Shown: positions 41,157 to 51,766 of the stretch, piece after piece
Position numbering within the stretch: the stretch's first letter is position 1
How the letters are laid out: the number at the start of each line of letters is the position of its first letter
Origin: Streptomyces sp. ADI96-02
GTDB lineage: Bacteria > Actinomycetota > Actinomycetes > Streptomycetales > Streptomycetaceae
Reading direction: 5' to 3'
NCBI RefSeq assembly: GCF_003846185.1
Contig: NZ_ML123034.1
Coordinates: forward strand, 1,354,727 to 1,418,726
Length of the DNA stretch: 64,000 bases
Notes under the pieces: generated by a model
Seen by the model: the letters and a program-made list of their open reading frames with translations, nothing else
What the model was told of the DNA's origin: nothing
Databases searched by the model: none
Program-made: the position numbers and the translations under genes

Positions 41157-41753
41157 TCACACCTGCGAGAACGTGATCACCACCGCCTGGCCCATCGTGC
41201 GCAGGACACCGGGCGACGCCCCCTCGGCCAGCACCGCGTCGTAGCGGTCCAGCCGGAGGTCCGTGCCGTCGATCACGGCCCCGTCGTCCAACGAGACGGC
41301 CAGCACCGCGCCGCCCGGCGGCGGCGACAGCCGGACCGTGCCGCAGACCACCGCGGTCTCCGCCCGTGTCCGCGCCCGGCGGTGCATGACGTTGAGGTTG
41401 ACGACCGGTCCGGACAGCAGGAAGCCCTCGGTCGGCCGGTCGCCGGGGAAGTCGTGGGGCCACAGCGGCTCGTCGACGATGTGGTGCTCGCCCCCGACGA
41501 GCAGGTCCATGCCCGCGCCCTCGACCACGGTCAGGGTGCGGTCGACGCCGGGGAAGACGGAGAAGGGCCCGTCGGCGGCGACCTCCGCGAGGCTCACCCG
41601 CCAGTCGAAGGCGTCCGGGCCGGCGGCTTCGGGCGCGGTGGCGATCTCGCGGGTGAGCCCGCCGCCGTTACGCCACGGCACGGGCGGACGGCCGGCGGCG
41701 CGCAGGACGCGCACGGCCGGCGGAGGTTCCTGCGCGGTGGACGAGCCGGGCAT
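41157..41753 (-). CDS. HutD/Ves-family cupin protein
   Basis: 198 residues from ATG 41753 with GGAGG in place. The family pattern PVPWRNGGGLTREIA, DFDWRVS-like FDWRVSLAEVAADGPFS and FPGVDRTLTVVEG is clear. HutD is linked to histidine utilisation in Pseudomonas, where it is proposed to limit hut expression. No hut genes are nearby, so the role here is unknown. Its leader is a 7-bp tandem repeat array whose first unit overlaps the ribosome site. Confidence 0.87.
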   Translation of the reverse strand: MPGSSTAQEPPPAVRVLRAAGRPPVPWRNGGGLTREIATAPEAAGPDAFDWRVSLAEVAADGPFSVFPGVDRTLTVVEGAGMDLLVGGEHHIVDEPLWPHDFPGDRPTEGFLLSGPVVNLNVMHRRARTRAETAVVCGTVRLSPPPGGAVLAVSLDDGAVIDGTDLRLDRYDAVLAEGASPGVLRTMGQAVVITFSQV

Positions 41754-41763
41754 GACGAACCTC

Positions 41764-41847
41764 CGTGGACTGTGGACTGTGGACTGTGGACTGTGGACTG
41801 TGGACTGCGGACCGCGGACCGCGGACCGCGGACCGCGGACCGCGGAC
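41764..41847. repeat. Twelve tandem 7-bp units in the hutD leader
   Basis: Units read CGTGGAC, five TGTGGAC, TGCGGAC, then five CGCGGAC, ending in a decayed copy. On the minus strand the middle units read GTCCACA, the core of the Streptomyces DnaA box TTGTCCACA. The CCTCC complement of the hutD ribosome site (41760-41764) touches the first unit. Confidence 0.9.
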
Positions 41848-42011
41848 CGCGAGCGTAGGGCGTGTCGCGCCGGTCCGGCCACCGCCCCGGCCCCGACGCC
41901 CGGCACACCCCGCCCCGGGCGCTCGGTCCCGCCGGGCGGTTCGCTATCTTGATCGCCGCCGCCCTCACCGGCTCCCCCGCCGCAACGCACCCTCCAGTGA
42001 AGGAGCCGGCC

Positions 42012-42923
42012 ATGGAGGCCGCCGCCACCACGTGCTACCGCCATCCGTCGTACGAGACCTGTGTGCGCTGCACCCGTTGCGAGCGCCCCGTCTGCCCGGA
42101 CTGCATGCGCGAGGCCGCCGTCGGCCACCACTGCGCGGAGTGCGTCGAGGAGGGGCAGCGGTCGGTGCGGCGGCCCCGGACCGTCTTCGGCGGCGCGGTG
42201 TCCGGGCCCGCCGCGCCGGTGGTCACGTACGTCCTCATGGCGCTCAACGTCCTGGCCTACCTCGCCGAGGTGGTCCGGCCCGAGGTCGTGGACCGGTTCG
42301 CGGTGCTGGGCGTGGCCCTGACCGGGCCGGACGGACGACAGTACTACTACCGGGGCGACGCGTTCCACGGGTACACGATGACCGGCATCGCCGACGGCGA
42401 GTGGTACCGGCTGCTGACGGGAGCCTTCCTGCACCTGCCGCCGGACACCTCGTTCGGCGTGATGCACCTGCTCTTCAACATGCTGGCCCTGTGGAACATC
42501 GGCCGGCAGGTGGAGGGCCAGCTGGGCCGGGTCCGCTGTCTGGCGCTGTACCTGCTGTCCGCCCTCGGCGGTTCTGTCGCCGTGTACCTGCTGGCCCCGG
42601 ACGACGCGACGGTCGGCGCGTCCGGCGCGGTGTTCGGGCTGGCCGCGTCGTACTACGTCATCAACCGGCGGCTCGGCCGCGACCTGGCGGCCCTCAACCG
42701 CTTCCTGGCCGGCTTCCTGCTCTGGATGCTGGTCTCGGCCGCGTTCACGTCGTGGCAGGGGCATCTGGGCGGGCTGCTGACGGGGGCGCTGGTGACGTAC
42801 GGGCTGGCCTACGCGCCCGCGAAACTGCGGACCGGGCGCGTCCAGCTCGCGGCCGGGTTCGTCCTGCTGGGTCTGTTCGCCGCCGTGGTCGCGCTCAGGA
42901 CGGCGGCGCTCACCGGCGGCTGA
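42012..42923 (+). CDS. Rhomboid-family intramembrane serine protease
   Basis: 303 residues from ATG 42012 (AAGGAG upstream); the in-frame extension to 41862 runs into the repeat and is rejected. The first 45 residues hold a Cys/His cluster ([27 protein letters not shown]) resembling a B-box zinc module. Six or so membrane segments follow, with the catalytic Ser in GASGAVFG and catalytic His in [21 protein letters not shown] is the conserved HxxxN loop. It cleaves transmembrane substrates, identity unknown. Confidence 0.93.
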   Translation: MEAAATTCYRHPSYETCVRCTRCERPVCPDCMREAAVGHHCAECVEEGQRSVRRPRTVFGGAVSGPAAPVVTYVLMALNVLAYLAEVVRPEVVDRFAVLGVALTGPDGRQYYYRGDAFHGYTMTGIADGEWYRLLTGAFLHLPPDTSFGVMHLLFNMLALWNIGRQVEGQLGRVRCLALYLLSALGGSVAVYLLAPDDATVGASGAVFGLAASYYVINRRLGRDLAALNRFLAGFLLWMLVSAAFTSWQGHLGGLLTGALVTYGLAYAPAKLRTGRVQLAAGFVLLGLFAAVVALRTAALTGG

Positions 42924-43064
42924 GGCGCGGGACCGGCTCCGGCCGGGGCGCGGGCGGGCTCCCGCTGAGACGCCGGCCGACGGGCCGTCCGAGGCACGGC
43001 CCTGCCCCGGACGCGCCACGGCGCCCGCTGAGTCCGGTCGGGGACAGGCAGGCGCCGCGTTCAG

Positions 43065-43086
43065 TTCCGTACGCCGTTGTACGGGA
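43065..43086. terminator. Hairpin between rhomboid and gltD genes
   Basis: An 8-bp stem around CCGTAC / GTACGG with one wobble pair and a 6-base loop, between convergent stops. Modest strength. Confidence 0.4.
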
Positions 43087-43136
43087 CGTGTGGTGGGGGC
43101 TCCCCGGGGCTCGTGGCCCAGGGGTTCCCGGGTGGG

Positions 43137-44597
43137 TCAGACCAGCAGGGACCGGTCCGTCGGGCGGATCGGCGCGTGCAGGGCACTGGTCCCGGTCAGG
43201 AACCGGTCCACACCGCGGGCCGCGGAGCGGCCCTCGGCGATGGCCCAGACGATGAGCGACTGGCCGCGTCCGGCGTCTCCGGCGACGAAGACGCCGTCGA
43301 CGTTGGTCGCGTAGTGCTCGTCGCGGGCCACGTTGCCGCGCTCGTCGAGCTCCAGGCCGAACTGCTGGACCAGACCGTTGGACTGGTCGGTTCCGGTGAA
43401 GCCCATGGCGAGGGTGACGAGCTGCGCGGGGATGCGCCGCTCCGTGCCGGGCTTCTGCTCCAGCTTACCGTCCTTGAACTCGACCTCGACCAGGTGGAGG
43501 GCCGCGACGTTCCCGTGCTCGTCGCCCTCGAAGTGGGTGGTGGAGACGGAGTAGACCCGCTCGCCGCCCTCCTCGTGCGCGGAGGTGACCTTGTAGAGCA
43601 TGGGGAAGGTCGGCCAGGGCTGGTTGGCGTTCCGCTCCTCGCCCGGCTTCGGCATGATCTCCAGCTGGGTGACGGAGGCCGCGCCCTGGCGGTGGGCGGT
43701 GCCGACGCAGTCCGCTCCGGTGTCGCCGCCGCCGATGACGACGACGTCCTTGCCCTCGGCGCTGATCGGGGAGACCGTCAGGTCGCCCTCCTGCACCTTG
43801 TTGGCGAGCGGCAGGTACTCCATGGCGAAGTGGATGCCGCCCAGTTCGCGGCCGGGGGCCGGCAGGTCGCGGGAGACGGTGGCGCCGGCCGCGATGACGA
43901 CCGCGTCGTAGCGGCGGCGGAGCTTCGCGGCGTCGACGTCCTTGCCGACCTCCACCTCCGTACGGAACTTGGTGCCCTCCAGGCGCATCTGCTCGATGCG
44001 GCGGTTGATGTGCGACTTCTCCATCTTGAACTCGGGGATGCCGTACCGCAGGAGGCCCCCGATGCGGTCCGCGCGCTCGTAGACGGCGACCGTGTGGCCG
44101 GCCCGGGTCAGCTGCTGGGCGGCGGCGAGTCCCGCCGGGCCCGAGCCGATGACCGCGACGGTCTTGCCGGAGAGGCGCTCGGGCGGCTGCGGGGTGACGT
44201 CCCCGCTCTCCCACGCCTTGTCGATGATGGAGACCTCGACGTTCTTGATGGTGACGGCCGGCTGGTTGATGCCGAGCACACAGGCCGACTCGCAGGGCGC
44301 CGGGCACAGCCGCCCGGTGAACTCCGGGAAGTTGTTCGTGGCGTGCAGCCGCTCGGAGGCAGCGGTCCAGTCCTCGCGGTAGGCGTAGTCGTTCCACTCG
44401 GGGATCAGGTTTCCGAGCGGACAGCCGTTGTGGCAGAACGGGATGCCGCAGTCCATGCAGCGCCCGGCCTGCTTGCTGATGATCGGGAGCAGCGAGCCCG
44501 GAACGTAGACCTCGTTCCAGTCCTTGACGCGCTCGTCCACGGGACGGGTCCGCGCGACTTCGCGTCCGGTGGTCAGGAAGCCCTTGGGGTCAGCCAT
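43137..44597 (-). CDS. gltD: Glutamate synthase, small (beta) subunit
   Basis: 486 residues. The N-terminal Cys clusters [18 protein letters not shown] and [11 protein letters not shown] bind [4Fe-4S] centres. FAD motif [17 protein letters not shown] and NADPH motif [17 protein letters not shown] follow. It feeds NADPH electrons to the large subunit for glutamine plus 2-oxoglutarate to two glutamates. Its ATG overlaps the gltB stop by eight bases, so the subunits are translationally coupled. Confidence 0.97.
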   Translation of the reverse strand: MADPKGFLTTGREVARTRPVDERVKDWNEVYVPGSLLPIISKQAGRCMDCGIPFCHNGCPLGNLIPEWNDYAYREDWTAASERLHATNNFPEFTGRLCPAPCESACVLGINQPAVTIKNVEVSIIDKAWESGDVTPQPPERLSGKTVAVIGSGPAGLAAAQQLTRAGHTVAVYERADRIGGLLRYGIPEFKMEKSHINRRIEQMRLEGTKFRTEVEVGKDVDAAKLRRRYDAVVIAAGATVSRDLPAPGRELGGIHFAMEYLPLANKVQEGDLTVSPISAEGKDVVVIGGGDTGADCVGTAHRQGAASVTQLEIMPKPGEERNANQPWPTFPMLYKVTSAHEEGGERVYSVSTTHFEGDEHGNVAALHLVEVEFKDGKLEQKPGTERRIPAQLVTLAMGFTGTDQSNGLVQQFGLELDERGNVARDEHYATNVDGVFVAGDAGRGQSLIVWAIAEGRSAARGVDRFLTGTSALHAPIRPTDRSLLV

Positions 44598-47500
44598 GGG
44601 TCGCCGCCTCCATCATCTTCTCGGTGGTCTCCTGCTCGGAGAGACCGGCGAGCTCAGCGGCGTCCTTGGCGGCGAGCACTGCCTTGTACGTGGACGGGAT
44701 GATCTTGCTGAAGCGGGTCGCCGCGGTGTCCCACTCGGCGAGCAGCTTCTCGGCGACGGTGGAGCCGGTCTCCTCCTGGTGGCGGCGCACGACGTCGTGC
44801 AGCCACTGCCGGTCGGCGTCGGACGGTTCCTCGACGGCGCCGAGGTTGCCCGCGTTGACGTTGTCGCGGTCCAGGTCGATGACGTAGGCGATGCCGCCCG
44901 ACATGCCGGCGGCGAAGTTGCGGCCGGTCTCGCCGAGGACGACGGCGTGGCCGCCGGTCATGTACTCGCAGCCGTGGTCGCCCACGCCCTCGGAGACGAC
45001 CAGCGCGCCGGAGTTGCGGACGCAGAAGCGTTCGCCGGTGCGCCCGCGCAGGAACAGCTCGCCGCCGGTGGCGCCGTAGCCGATGGTGTTGCCGGCGATG
45101 GTGGAGTACTCGGCGAGGTGGTCGGCGCCCCGGTCGGGGCGGACGATCACCCGGCCGCCGGAGAGGCCCTTGCCGACGTAGTCGTTGGCGTCGCCCTCCA
45201 GGCGGAGCGTGACACCGCGCGGCACGAACGCGCCGAAGGACTGGCCGGCCGAGCCGGTGAAGGTGATGTCGATGGTGTTCTCGGGCAGGCCCGCACCGCC
45301 GAACTTCTTGGTGACCTCGTGGCCGAGCATGGTGCCGACGGTCCGGTTGATATTGCGGATGGCGACCTGGGCCCGGACCGGCTGGGCGGCCTCGGGGCTG
45401 TCGGCTCCGAGCGCGTCGGCGGCCAGCTTGACCAGCTGGTTGTCCAGGGCCTTCGTCAGGCCGTGGTCCTGCTCGACGACCCGGTGGCGGACCGCGCCCT
45501 CGGGCAGCTCGGGCACGTGGAAGAGCGGGGCCAGGTCCAGGCCCTGCGCCTTCCAGTGGGTGACGGCCCGGTCGGTGTCCAGCAGCTCGGCGTGGCCGAC
45601 GGCCTCCTCGATGGTGCGGAAGCCCAGCTCGGCCAGGATCTCGCGGACTTCCTCGGCGATGAACTCGAAGAAGTTGACGACGTACTCGGCCTTGCCGGAG
45701 AAGCGCTCGCGGAGCACCGGGTTCTGGGTGGCGATGCCGACCGGGCAGGTGTCCAGGTGGCAGACGCGCATCATGACGCAGCCGGAGACGACGAGCGGCG
45801 CGGTCGCGAAACCGAACTCCTCCGCGCCCAGCAGCGCGGCGATGACGACGTCGCGGCCGGTCTTGAGCTGGCCGTCGGTCTGCACGACGATGCGGTCGCG
45901 CAGGCCGTTGAGCAGCAGGGTCTGCTGGGTCTCGGCGAGGCCGAGCTCCCAGGGGCCGCCCGCGTGCTTGAGCGAGGTGAGCGGGGACGCGCCCGTTCCG
46001 CCGTCGTGGCCGGAGATGAGCACGACGTCCGCGTGGGCCTTGGAGACCCCGGCGGCGACGGTGCCGACGCCGACCTCGGAGACCAGCTTCACGTGGATCC
46101 GCGCCCGCGGGTTCGCGTTCTTCAGGTCGTGGATCAGCTGGGCCAGGTCCTCGATGGAGTAGATGTCGTGGTGCGGCGGCGGCGAGATGAGGCCGACGCC
46201 GGGCGTCGAGTGACGCGTCCTGGCGACCCACGGGTAGACCTTGTGGCCGGGCAGCTGGCCGCCCTCGCCGGGCTTGGCGCCCTGGGCCATCTTGATCTGG
46301 ATGTCGTCCGCGTTGACCAGGTATTCGCTGGTCACACCGAAGCGGCCGGAGGCGACCTGCTTGATGGAGGAGCGGCGCGCCGGGTCGTAGAGGCGGTCGG
46401 CGTCCTCGCCGCCCTCGCCGGTGTTGGACTTGCCGCCGAGCTGGTTCATCGCGATGGCGAGGGTCTCGTGGGCCTCGCGGGAGATGGAGCCGTACGACAT
46501 GGCGCCGGTGGAGAAGCGCTTGACGATCTCGGCGGCGGGCTCGACCTCGTCGAGGGGGATCGGGGCCCGGTCGGAGGTGAAGCCGAACAGGCCGCGGAGC
46601 GTCATCAGCCGCTCGGACTGCTCGTTCACCCGGTCCGTGTACTGCTTGAAGATGTCGTAGCGCCGGTTGCGGGTGGCGTGCTGGAGGCGGAAGACGGTCT
46701 CCGGGTCGAAGAGGTGCGGCTCGCCCTCGCGCCGCCACTGGTACTCGCCGCCGATCTCCAGCGCGCGGTGGGAGGCGGCGATGCCGGACGCCGGGTACGC
46801 CTTGGTGTGCCGGGCGGCGACCTCCTTGGCGATGACGTCCAGGCCCGCGCCGCCGATCTTGGTGGCGGTGCCGTTGAAGTACGTCGCGACGAAGGTCTCG
46901 TCGAGGCCGACGGCTTCGAAGACCTGGGCGCCGCGGTAGGAGGCGACGGTGGAGATGCCCATCTTGGACATGACCTTCAGGACGCCCTTGCCGAGCGCGT
47001 GGATCAGGTTGCGGATGGCCTGCTCGGGCTCGATGCCGTCGATGAAGGTGCCCGCGCGGACCAGGTCCTCGACGGACTCCATGGCGAGGTACGGGTTGAC
47101 GGCGGCGGCGCCGTAGCCGATGAGCAGGGCGACGTGGTGCACCTCGCGGACGTCGCCGGCCTCGACCAGCAGGCCCACCTGGGTGCGCTGCTTGGTGCGG
47201 ATGAGGTGGTGGTGGACGGCGGAGGTGAGCAGCAGCGACGGGATCGGCGCCAGCTCGGCGTCGGAGTGCCGGTCGGAGAGGACGATCAGGCGCGCGCCGT
47301 CCTCTATGGCGGCGTCGACCTCGGCGCAGATCTCCTCGATCCGGGCGGCGAGCGCGTCGCCGCCGCCGCCGACCCGGTAGAGGCCGGCGAGGGTGGCGGC
47401 CTTCATGCCCGGCATGTCGCCGTCGGCGTTGATGTGTATCAGTTTGGCGAGCTCGTCGTTGTCGATCACCGGGAAGGGCAGCGTGACGCTGCGGCAGGCC

Positions 47501-49173
47501 GCGGCGGTCGGCTCCAGGATGTTGCCCTGCGGGCCGAGCGAGGAGCGCAGCGAGGTGACGAGCTCTTCGCGGATGGCGTCCAGCGGCGGGTTGGTGACCT
47601 GGGCGAAGAGCTGGGTGAAGTAGTCGAAGAGGAGCCGGGGGCGCGCGGACAGCGCGGCGATCGGCGAGTCGGTGCCCATGGAGCCGAGCGGCTCCCCGGC
47701 GGTGCGGGCCATCGGGGCGAGGATGACGCGCAGCTCCTCCTCGGTGTAGCCGAAGGTCTGCTGGCGGCGGGTGACCGAGGCGTGGGTGTGCACGATGTGC
47801 TCGCGCTCGGGCAGGTCGTGCAGCTCGATCTCGCCGGTCTCCAGCCACTCCTGGTACGGCTGCTCGGCGGCGAGGGACGCCTTGATCTCGTCGTCCTCGA
47901 TGATGCGGTGCTCGGCGGTGTCCACGAGGAACATCCGGCCGGGCTGGAGACGGCCCTTGCGGACGACCTTGGCCGGGTCGATGTCCAGGACGCCGACCTC
48001 GGAGGAGAGCACGACGAGGCCGTCGTCGGTGACCCAGTAGCGTCCGGGGCGCAGTCCGTTGCGGTCGAGGACCGCGCCGACCTGGACGCCGTCGGTGAAG
48101 GTCACGCAGGCCGGGCCGTCCCAGGGCTCCATCATCGTGGCGTGGTACTGGTAGAACGCGCGCCGGGCGGGGTCCATGGAGTCGTGGTTCTCCCACGCCT
48201 CGGGGACCATCATCAGCACCGCGTGCGGGAGGGAGCGTCCGCCGAGGTGGAGCAGTTCCAGGACTTCGTCGAAGGACGCGGAGTCGGAGGCGTCCGGGGT
48301 GCAGACGGGGAAGATCCGGTCGAGCTTCGCCCGGCCGTCGTGTCCGTCGCCGGGAGCGTCGAACAGGTCGGAGGCGAGCTGGGACTCGCGGGCCTTCATC
48401 CAGTTGCGGTTGCCCTTGACCGTGTTGATCTCGCCGTTGTGCGCGACGAAGCGGTAGGGGTGTGCCAGCGGCCAGCTCGGGAAGGTGTTCGTGGAGAAGC
48501 GGGAGTGGACCAGGGCGACCGTGGTGGCGAAGCGGCGGTCGGAGAGGTCGGGGAAGAACGGCTCCAGCTGCCCGGTGGTGAGCATGCCCTTGTAGACGAT
48601 GGTGCGCGAGGAGAGCGAGGGGAAGTACACCCCGGCCTCGCGCTCGGCCCGCTTGCGCAGGACGAACGCCTTGCGGTCCAGGGCGATGCCGGTGCTCGCG
48701 CCGTCGGCGACGAAGACCTGGCGGAACTCGGGCATGGTGAGGCGGGCGCCGTTGCCGAGGAGGGCGGGGGCGACGGGGACCTCGCGCCAGCCGAGGACGG
48801 TCAGGCCCTCCTGGGCGGCGATCTCCTCGACGCGGCGGACGGCGTCGGTGGCGTCGTCCGACGGGAGGAAGGCGATGCCGACGGCGTAGGAGCCGGCCTC
48901 GGGGAGGTCGAAGGAGACCTCTTCCCGGAGGAAGGCGTGCGGGACCTGGAGCAGGATGCCCGCGCCGTCGCCCGAGTCGGGCTCGGAGCCGGTGGCGCCG
49001 CGGTGTTCGAGGTTGCGCAGTACGGTCAGCGCCTGCTCGACCAGCTCATGGCTGGCCACACCGGTCAATGTGGCCACGAACCCGACGCCGCAGGCGTCGT
49101 GCTCGTTACGGGGGTCGTACAGCCCCTGCTGGGCGGGGCGACCGTCCATGGGCGACCAGGCGTCGATACGCAT
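44590..49173 (-). CDS. gltB: Glutamate synthase, large (alpha) subunit
   Basis: 1527 residues, full length. Cys28 in [10 protein letters not shown] would be the N-terminal nucleophile of the glutamine amidotransferase domain after removal of a 27-residue propeptide. The FMN/2-oxoglutarate domain includes [18 protein letters not shown]; the [3Fe-4S] cluster is in [15 protein letters not shown]; the C-terminal beta-helix has repeated GGxxxVRP/NxxGYGATGG elements. It makes glutamate in nitrogen assimilation. The upstream region has a GlnR-like half-site and a 16-bp palindrome. Confidence 0.97.
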   Translation of the reverse strand: MRIDAWSPMDGRPAQQGLYDPRNEHDACGVGFVATLTGVASHELVEQALTVLRNLEHRGATGSEPDSGDGAGILLQVPHAFLREEVSFDLPEAGSYAVGIAFLPSDDATDAVRRVEEIAAQEGLTVLGWREVPVAPALLGNGARLTMPEFRQVFVADGASTGIALDRKAFVLRKRAEREAGVYFPSLSSRTIVYKGMLTTGQLEPFFPDLSDRRFATTVALVHSRFSTNTFPSWPLAHPYRFVAHNGEINTVKGNRNWMKARESQLASDLFDAPGDGHDGRAKLDRIFPVCTPDASDSASFDEVLELLHLGGRSLPHAVLMMVPEAWENHDSMDPARRAFYQYHATMMEPWDGPACVTFTDGVQVGAVLDRNGLRPGRYWVTDDGLVVLSSEVGVLDIDPAKVVRKGRLQPGRMFLVDTAEHRIIEDDEIKASLAAEQPYQEWLETGEIELHDLPEREHIVHTHASVTRRQQTFGYTEEELRVILAPMARTAGEPLGSMGTDSPIAALSARPRLLFDYFTQLFAQVTNPPLDAIREELVTSLRSSLGPQGNILEPTAAACRSVTLPFPVIDNDELAKLIHINADGDMPGMKAATLAGLYRVGGGGDALAARIEEICAEVDAAIEDGARLIVLSDRHSDAELAPIPSLLLTSAVHHHLIRTKQRTQVGLLVEAGDVREVHHVALLIGYGAAAVNPYLAMESVEDLVRAGTFIDGIEPEQAIRNLIHALGKGVLKVMSKMGISTVASYRGAQVFEAVGLDETFVATYFNGTATKIGGAGLDVIAKEVAARHTKAYPASGIAASHRALEIGGEYQWRREGEPHLFDPETVFRLQHATRNRRYDIFKQYTDRVNEQSERLMTLRGLFGFTSDRAPIPLDEVEPAAEIVKRFSTGAMSYGSISREAHETLAIAMNQLGGKSNTGEGGEDADRLYDPARRSSIKQVASGRFGVTSEYLVNADDIQIKMAQGAKPGEGGQLPGHKVYPWVARTRHSTPGVGLISPPPHHDIYSIEDLAQLIHDLKNANPRARIHVKLVSEVGVGTVAAGVSKAHADVVLISGHDGGTGASPLTSLKHAGGPWELGLAETQQTLLLNGLRDRIVVQTDGQLKTGRDVVIAALLGAEEFGFATAPLVVSGCVMMRVCHLDTCPVGIATQNPVLRERFSGKAEYVVNFFEFIAEEVREILAELGFRTIEEAVGHAELLDTDRAVTHWKAQGLDLAPLFHVPELPEGAVRHRVVEQDHGLTKALDNQLVKLAADALGADSPEAAQPVRAQVAIRNINRTVGTMLGHEVTKKFGGAGLPENTIDITFTGSAGQSFGAFVPRGVTLRLEGDANDYVGKGLSGGRVIVRPDRGADHLAEYSTIAGNTIGYGATGGELFLRGRTGERFCVRNSGALVVSEGVGDHGCEYMTGGHAVVLGETGRNFAAGMSGGIAYVIDLDRDNVNAGNLGAVEEPSDADRQWLHDVVRRHQEETGSTVAEKLLAEWDTAATRFSKIIPSTYKAVLAAKDAAELAGLSEQETTEKMMEAATHG

Positions 49174-49235
49174 CGGCTCTCCCGTCGTCGTCGTGGCATA
49201 TGCAGTGCCGAGGGACGACGTTGGCCCTCTGCGAA

Positions 49236-49251
49236 ATTTCGTGCAGGTTAC
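49236..49251 (-). promoter_or_regulatory. GlnR-like half-site upstream of gltB
   Basis: Minus-strand GTAAC-N6-GAAAT matches the gTnAC-N6-GaAAC half of the actinobacterial GlnR box in all but the last base, 63 bases before the gltB start. The second half of a full box is not seen. Confidence 0.35.
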
Positions 49252-49260
49252 ATGATGGGG

Positions 49261-49276
49261 CGCTTCTCAAGAAGCG
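49261..49276. promoter_or_regulatory. Palindrome CGCTTCTCAAGAAGCG upstream of gltB
   Basis: Perfect 7-base arms around CA, 88 bases upstream of gltB. Possible operator. Confidence 0.35.
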
Positions 49277-49306
49277 GAAGGCTTGTTCCAACATGCGGAC
49301 ACTGTG

Positions 49307-49334
49307 GTGACCGGAAGTGACCGGATGACCGGAG
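49307..49334 (+). repeat. Direct repeat of GTGACCGGAW
   Basis: Two full 10-base units and one unit lacking its first two bases, in the gltB upstream region. Confidence 0.7.
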
Positions 49335-49616
49335 GGTGGGTCGCAGTCGGAAGGATCAGCGCCCGGGAACCGCAGAGAGCAGGCGTCGTTGCCTGCGGTG
49401 TCTGAGGCTCATGCCCGGTGGCAACGGAATCGAAACCGCCAGGTAACGGCTACTTATGTGGAGCCCTGCATAGAGACTCACCTTAGGTCCGGAGCCAGGC
49501 TTCCGCCCAGTGTGCGCGACCACGACGTACGTCACACGGCGCACGGCCCCCGCCCGTCCCGGACCACCGCGCCGCGCCGTCCCGCGCACCCGGCGGACGG
49601 GTCCCGGCCGTCGCGG

Positions 49617-50351
49617 TCAGCCGCCGACCGCCACCCCGAACAGCATGCCCAGCCCGTACGTCACCGCCGCGGCCGCGCCGCCGAGGACGAGCTGGCGCAG
49701 TCCGCTGAACCACCAGGTGCGGGCCGTCACCCGGGCCACCACCGCACCGCAGGCGAAGAGACCGGCCAGCGCGAGCAGCACCGCCGGCCACAGCGCGCTC
49801 GCCCCGAGCAGATAGGGCAGCACGGGCAGCAGCGCGCCCAGCGCGAACGCGCCGAAGGAGGAGCCGGCCGCCACCAGCGGCGAGGGCAGGTCGCCGGGGT
49901 CTATGCCCAGCTCCTCGCGGGCGTGGATCTCCAGGGCCTGCTCCGGATCGCGCGAGAGCTGCCGGGCCACCTCGCGGGCGAGCGGGGCGTCGACGCCGCG
50001 GGACTCGTAGAGCGCGGCCAGCTCGGCCATCTCGTCCTGCGGGTGCTTGCGCAGTTCGCGGCGCTCGACGTCCAGCTCGGCCTCGACCAGTTCGCGCTGG
50101 GAGGCGACGGAGGTGTACTCGCCGGCCGCCATGGAGAACGCGCCGGCCGCCAGCCCCGCCAGCCCCGTGATCACGATCGCCTGGTGCGAGACCGAGCCGC
50201 CCGCCACGCCCGTCATCAGGGCGAGGTTGGAGACCAGTCCGTCCATGGCGCCGAAGACGGCCGGGCGCAGCCAGCCGCCGTTGACGTCCCGGTGGGTGTG
50301 GTTGTCCCGGTGCGCCTCGTGCAGTACGGCGTCGGTCTCGATGATGGCCAC
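49617..50351 (-). CDS. VIT1/CCC1-family iron/manganese transporter-like membrane protein
   Basis: 244 residues. HRDVNGGWLRPAVFGAMDGLVSN is the family's first membrane helix signature (Gly-x-Asp-Gly), GLAGLAAGAFSMAAGEYTSV the second; a charged cytoplasmic segment (ELDVERRELRKHPQDEM) corresponds to the metal-binding domain, and three further helices end the protein. Relatives export Fe2+ or Mn2+ from the cytosol or into vacuoles. GTG start. Its upstream region carries four 12-bp repeats. Confidence 0.9.
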   Translation of the reverse strand: MAIIETDAVLHEAHRDNHTHRDVNGGWLRPAVFGAMDGLVSNLALMTGVAGGSVSHQAIVITGLAGLAAGAFSMAAGEYTSVASQRELVEAELDVERRELRKHPQDEMAELAALYESRGVDAPLAREVARQLSRDPEQALEIHAREELGIDPGDLPSPLVAAGSSFGAFALGALLPVLPYLLGASALWPAVLLALAGLFACGAVVARVTARTWWFSGLRQLVLGGAAAAVTYGLGMLFGVAVGG

Positions 50352-50674
50352 GGCTCGCGTCTCCCCACGCTCGGTCGGCGAGGCTCCCGCCCCGCCCCTG
50401 TGATCGACAGAGCTGCCGACAGAGTCATCGACAGAGTTATCGACAGATTCAAAACTTCGACGCCGTCCAAATTACGCCGGACGAAGGCGGCCCGCCAGCA
50501 AGGCAGGCCATGCTTACCACCGCTCTGACCAGGGAGAAGAGCTGGCCCCGAGGAATCGATCATGTCATCCGACTGGCCCTTTTCCGGCGGATTCCTGCCG
50601 CTGTCCCGGCTCCGCGTGGGACGGATGGGACAGGGACCGGAAACGGCCCCGCCCCACGAGCGAAGGGCGACGCG
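50352..50674. other. 323-base divergent region between VIT gene and ARH operon
   Basis: Contains the four-copy 12-bp array (50403-50450), then an AT-richer stretch (around 50446-50490) likely to hold promoters for both directions, and the leader of the ARH operon. No gene is supported. Confidence 0.6.
50403..50450. repeat. Four tandem 12-bp repeats with core CGACAGA
   Basis: CGACAGA occurs at 50405, 50417, 50429 and 50441, exactly 12 bases apart, within imperfect 12-mers. The array sits 52 bases upstream of the VIT gene start. Confidence 0.9.
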
Positions 50675-51766
50675 ATGAACACGGCCGTCGGCGATGACCG
50701 GGCCAGAGGCGCACTGCTGGGACTGGCGGTCGGGGACGCGCTCGGCGCTCCGGCGGAGAACCTGCGGCCCTCCGAGATCCGCCGCCGCTGGGGGCGGATC
50801 GAGGGCTTCGTGAGCGAGGACCCGGCGGGGACCGACGACACGGAGTACGCGATCTTCTCCGGGCTGCTGCTGGCCCGGCACGGCTCCGCGCTCACCGTCT
50901 CCCACGTGGAGCGGGCCTGGCACCACTGGATCGCCGACCTCGACGAGGGCCCGTTCCGGGGAGCCGGGTTCAGCGAGCGCGGCACCCTGGAGAACCTGCG
51001 CCGGGGCCTGGCCGCGCCGATCTCGGCCCAGCACCGGCACGCCTGGAGCGACGGGCTGGCGATGCGCGCCGCGCCGTTCGGCGTCTTCGCGGCCGGGCGG
51101 CCCGCCGAGGCGGCCCGGCTGGTGGCGGTGGACGGCCGGGTGAGCCATGAGGGCGAGGGGATCTACGGCGGGCAGGCGGTGGCGGCCGGGGTGGCGGCGG
51201 CGATGGTCGGTTCGGGGCCGGCCTCGGTGGTCGCGGCGGCGCTGTCGGTGGTCCCGATGGACTCGTGGACGGCCCGCTCGCTGCGGCGGGCGGTGGCGGC
51301 GGCGCAGCGCCCGTACCCGGACCGGCTGACCAGGGAGCGGGCCGTGCGCTCGGCGGTGGTGATCGCCGGGTATCCGTGGACCGACCTCGCGCCGGAGGCG
51401 GTGGGCCTGGCGTTCGGCGCGTTCACGGCGGCGCGCGGCGGCTTCTCCGACGCCGTGCTGACGGCCGTGAACATGGGCCGCGACGCGGACACGACGGCGG
51501 CCGTGGCAGGGGCCCTGGCCGGGGCGCTGCACGGGGCGAGCGCCATCCCGCCCGACTGGGCCTCGGCGATCGGACCGGTCCGGGGCAGCTGCCTGCCGTC
51601 GATGCGCGGCTACCACGTGCTGGACATCGCGGAGCTGCTGACCCCGGAGGACCCGGACGCCCAGGGCGGGCCCCAGGAGCGCGGCGGTGGCCGCGAACGC
51701 TCGGCGGTGGCGGCCATGGCCTCCGTGGCGGCGGCCTTCGAGCCCGTACGGGAGGACCGGCGGTGA
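50675..51766 (+). CDS. ADP-ribosylglycohydrolase-family protein, copy 1 (canonical)
   Basis: 363 residues from ATG 50675 (GAAGGG upstream); the in-frame extension to 50510 has no support. GALLGLAVGDALGAPAE begins the all-helical ARH fold. Metal ligands are intact: TDDT at 53-56 and GRDADT with D270 and D272. Such enzymes use two Mg2+ to split ADP-ribose N-/O-glycosidic or related ribosyl bonds. It heads a six-gene operon with three further paralogues. Its stop overlaps copy 2 by four bases (GTGA). Substrate unknown. Confidence 0.9.
   Translation: MNTAVGDDRARGALLGLAVGDALGAPAENLRPSEIRRRWGRIEGFVSEDPAGTDDTEYAIFSGLLLARHGSALTVSHVERAWHHWIADLDEGPFRGAGFSERGTLENLRRGLAAPISAQHRHAWSDGLAMRAAPFGVFAAGRPAEAARLVAVDGRVSHEGEGIYGGQAVAAGVAAAMVGSGPASVVAAALSVVPMDSWTARSLRRAVAAAQRPYPDRLTRERAVRSAVVIAGYPWTDLAPEAVGLAFGAFTAARGGFSDAVLTAVNMGRDADTTAAVAGALAGALHGASAIPPDWASAIGPVRGSCLPSMRGYHVLDIAELLTPEDPDAQGGPQERGGGRERSAVAAMASVAAAFEPVREDRR

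Larger units (their letters stand above)
49174..49616. other. 443-base gap upstream of gltB
   Basis: Holds the gltB control region (palindromes at 49232-49241 and 49261-49276, a GlnR-like half-site), a 10-mer repeated nearly three times (49307-49334) and a 6-bp hairpin at 49379-49396. No gene is supported. Confidence 0.6.

Noticed and set aside
41764..41847. CRISPR-like array
   Set aside because: Units are 7 bp with no spacers; it is a simple tandem repeat.
44524..49320. 1598-codon plus-strand frame opposite gltB
   Set aside because: Exact shadow of gltB, with Val/Gly/Asp/Glu-rich composition and no ribosome site.
50403..50450. Plasmid or chromosomal replication origin from the 12-bp iterons
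   Set aside because: No rep gene, no AT-rich unwinding region of note and no DnaA boxes; core chromosomal genes lie on both sides.
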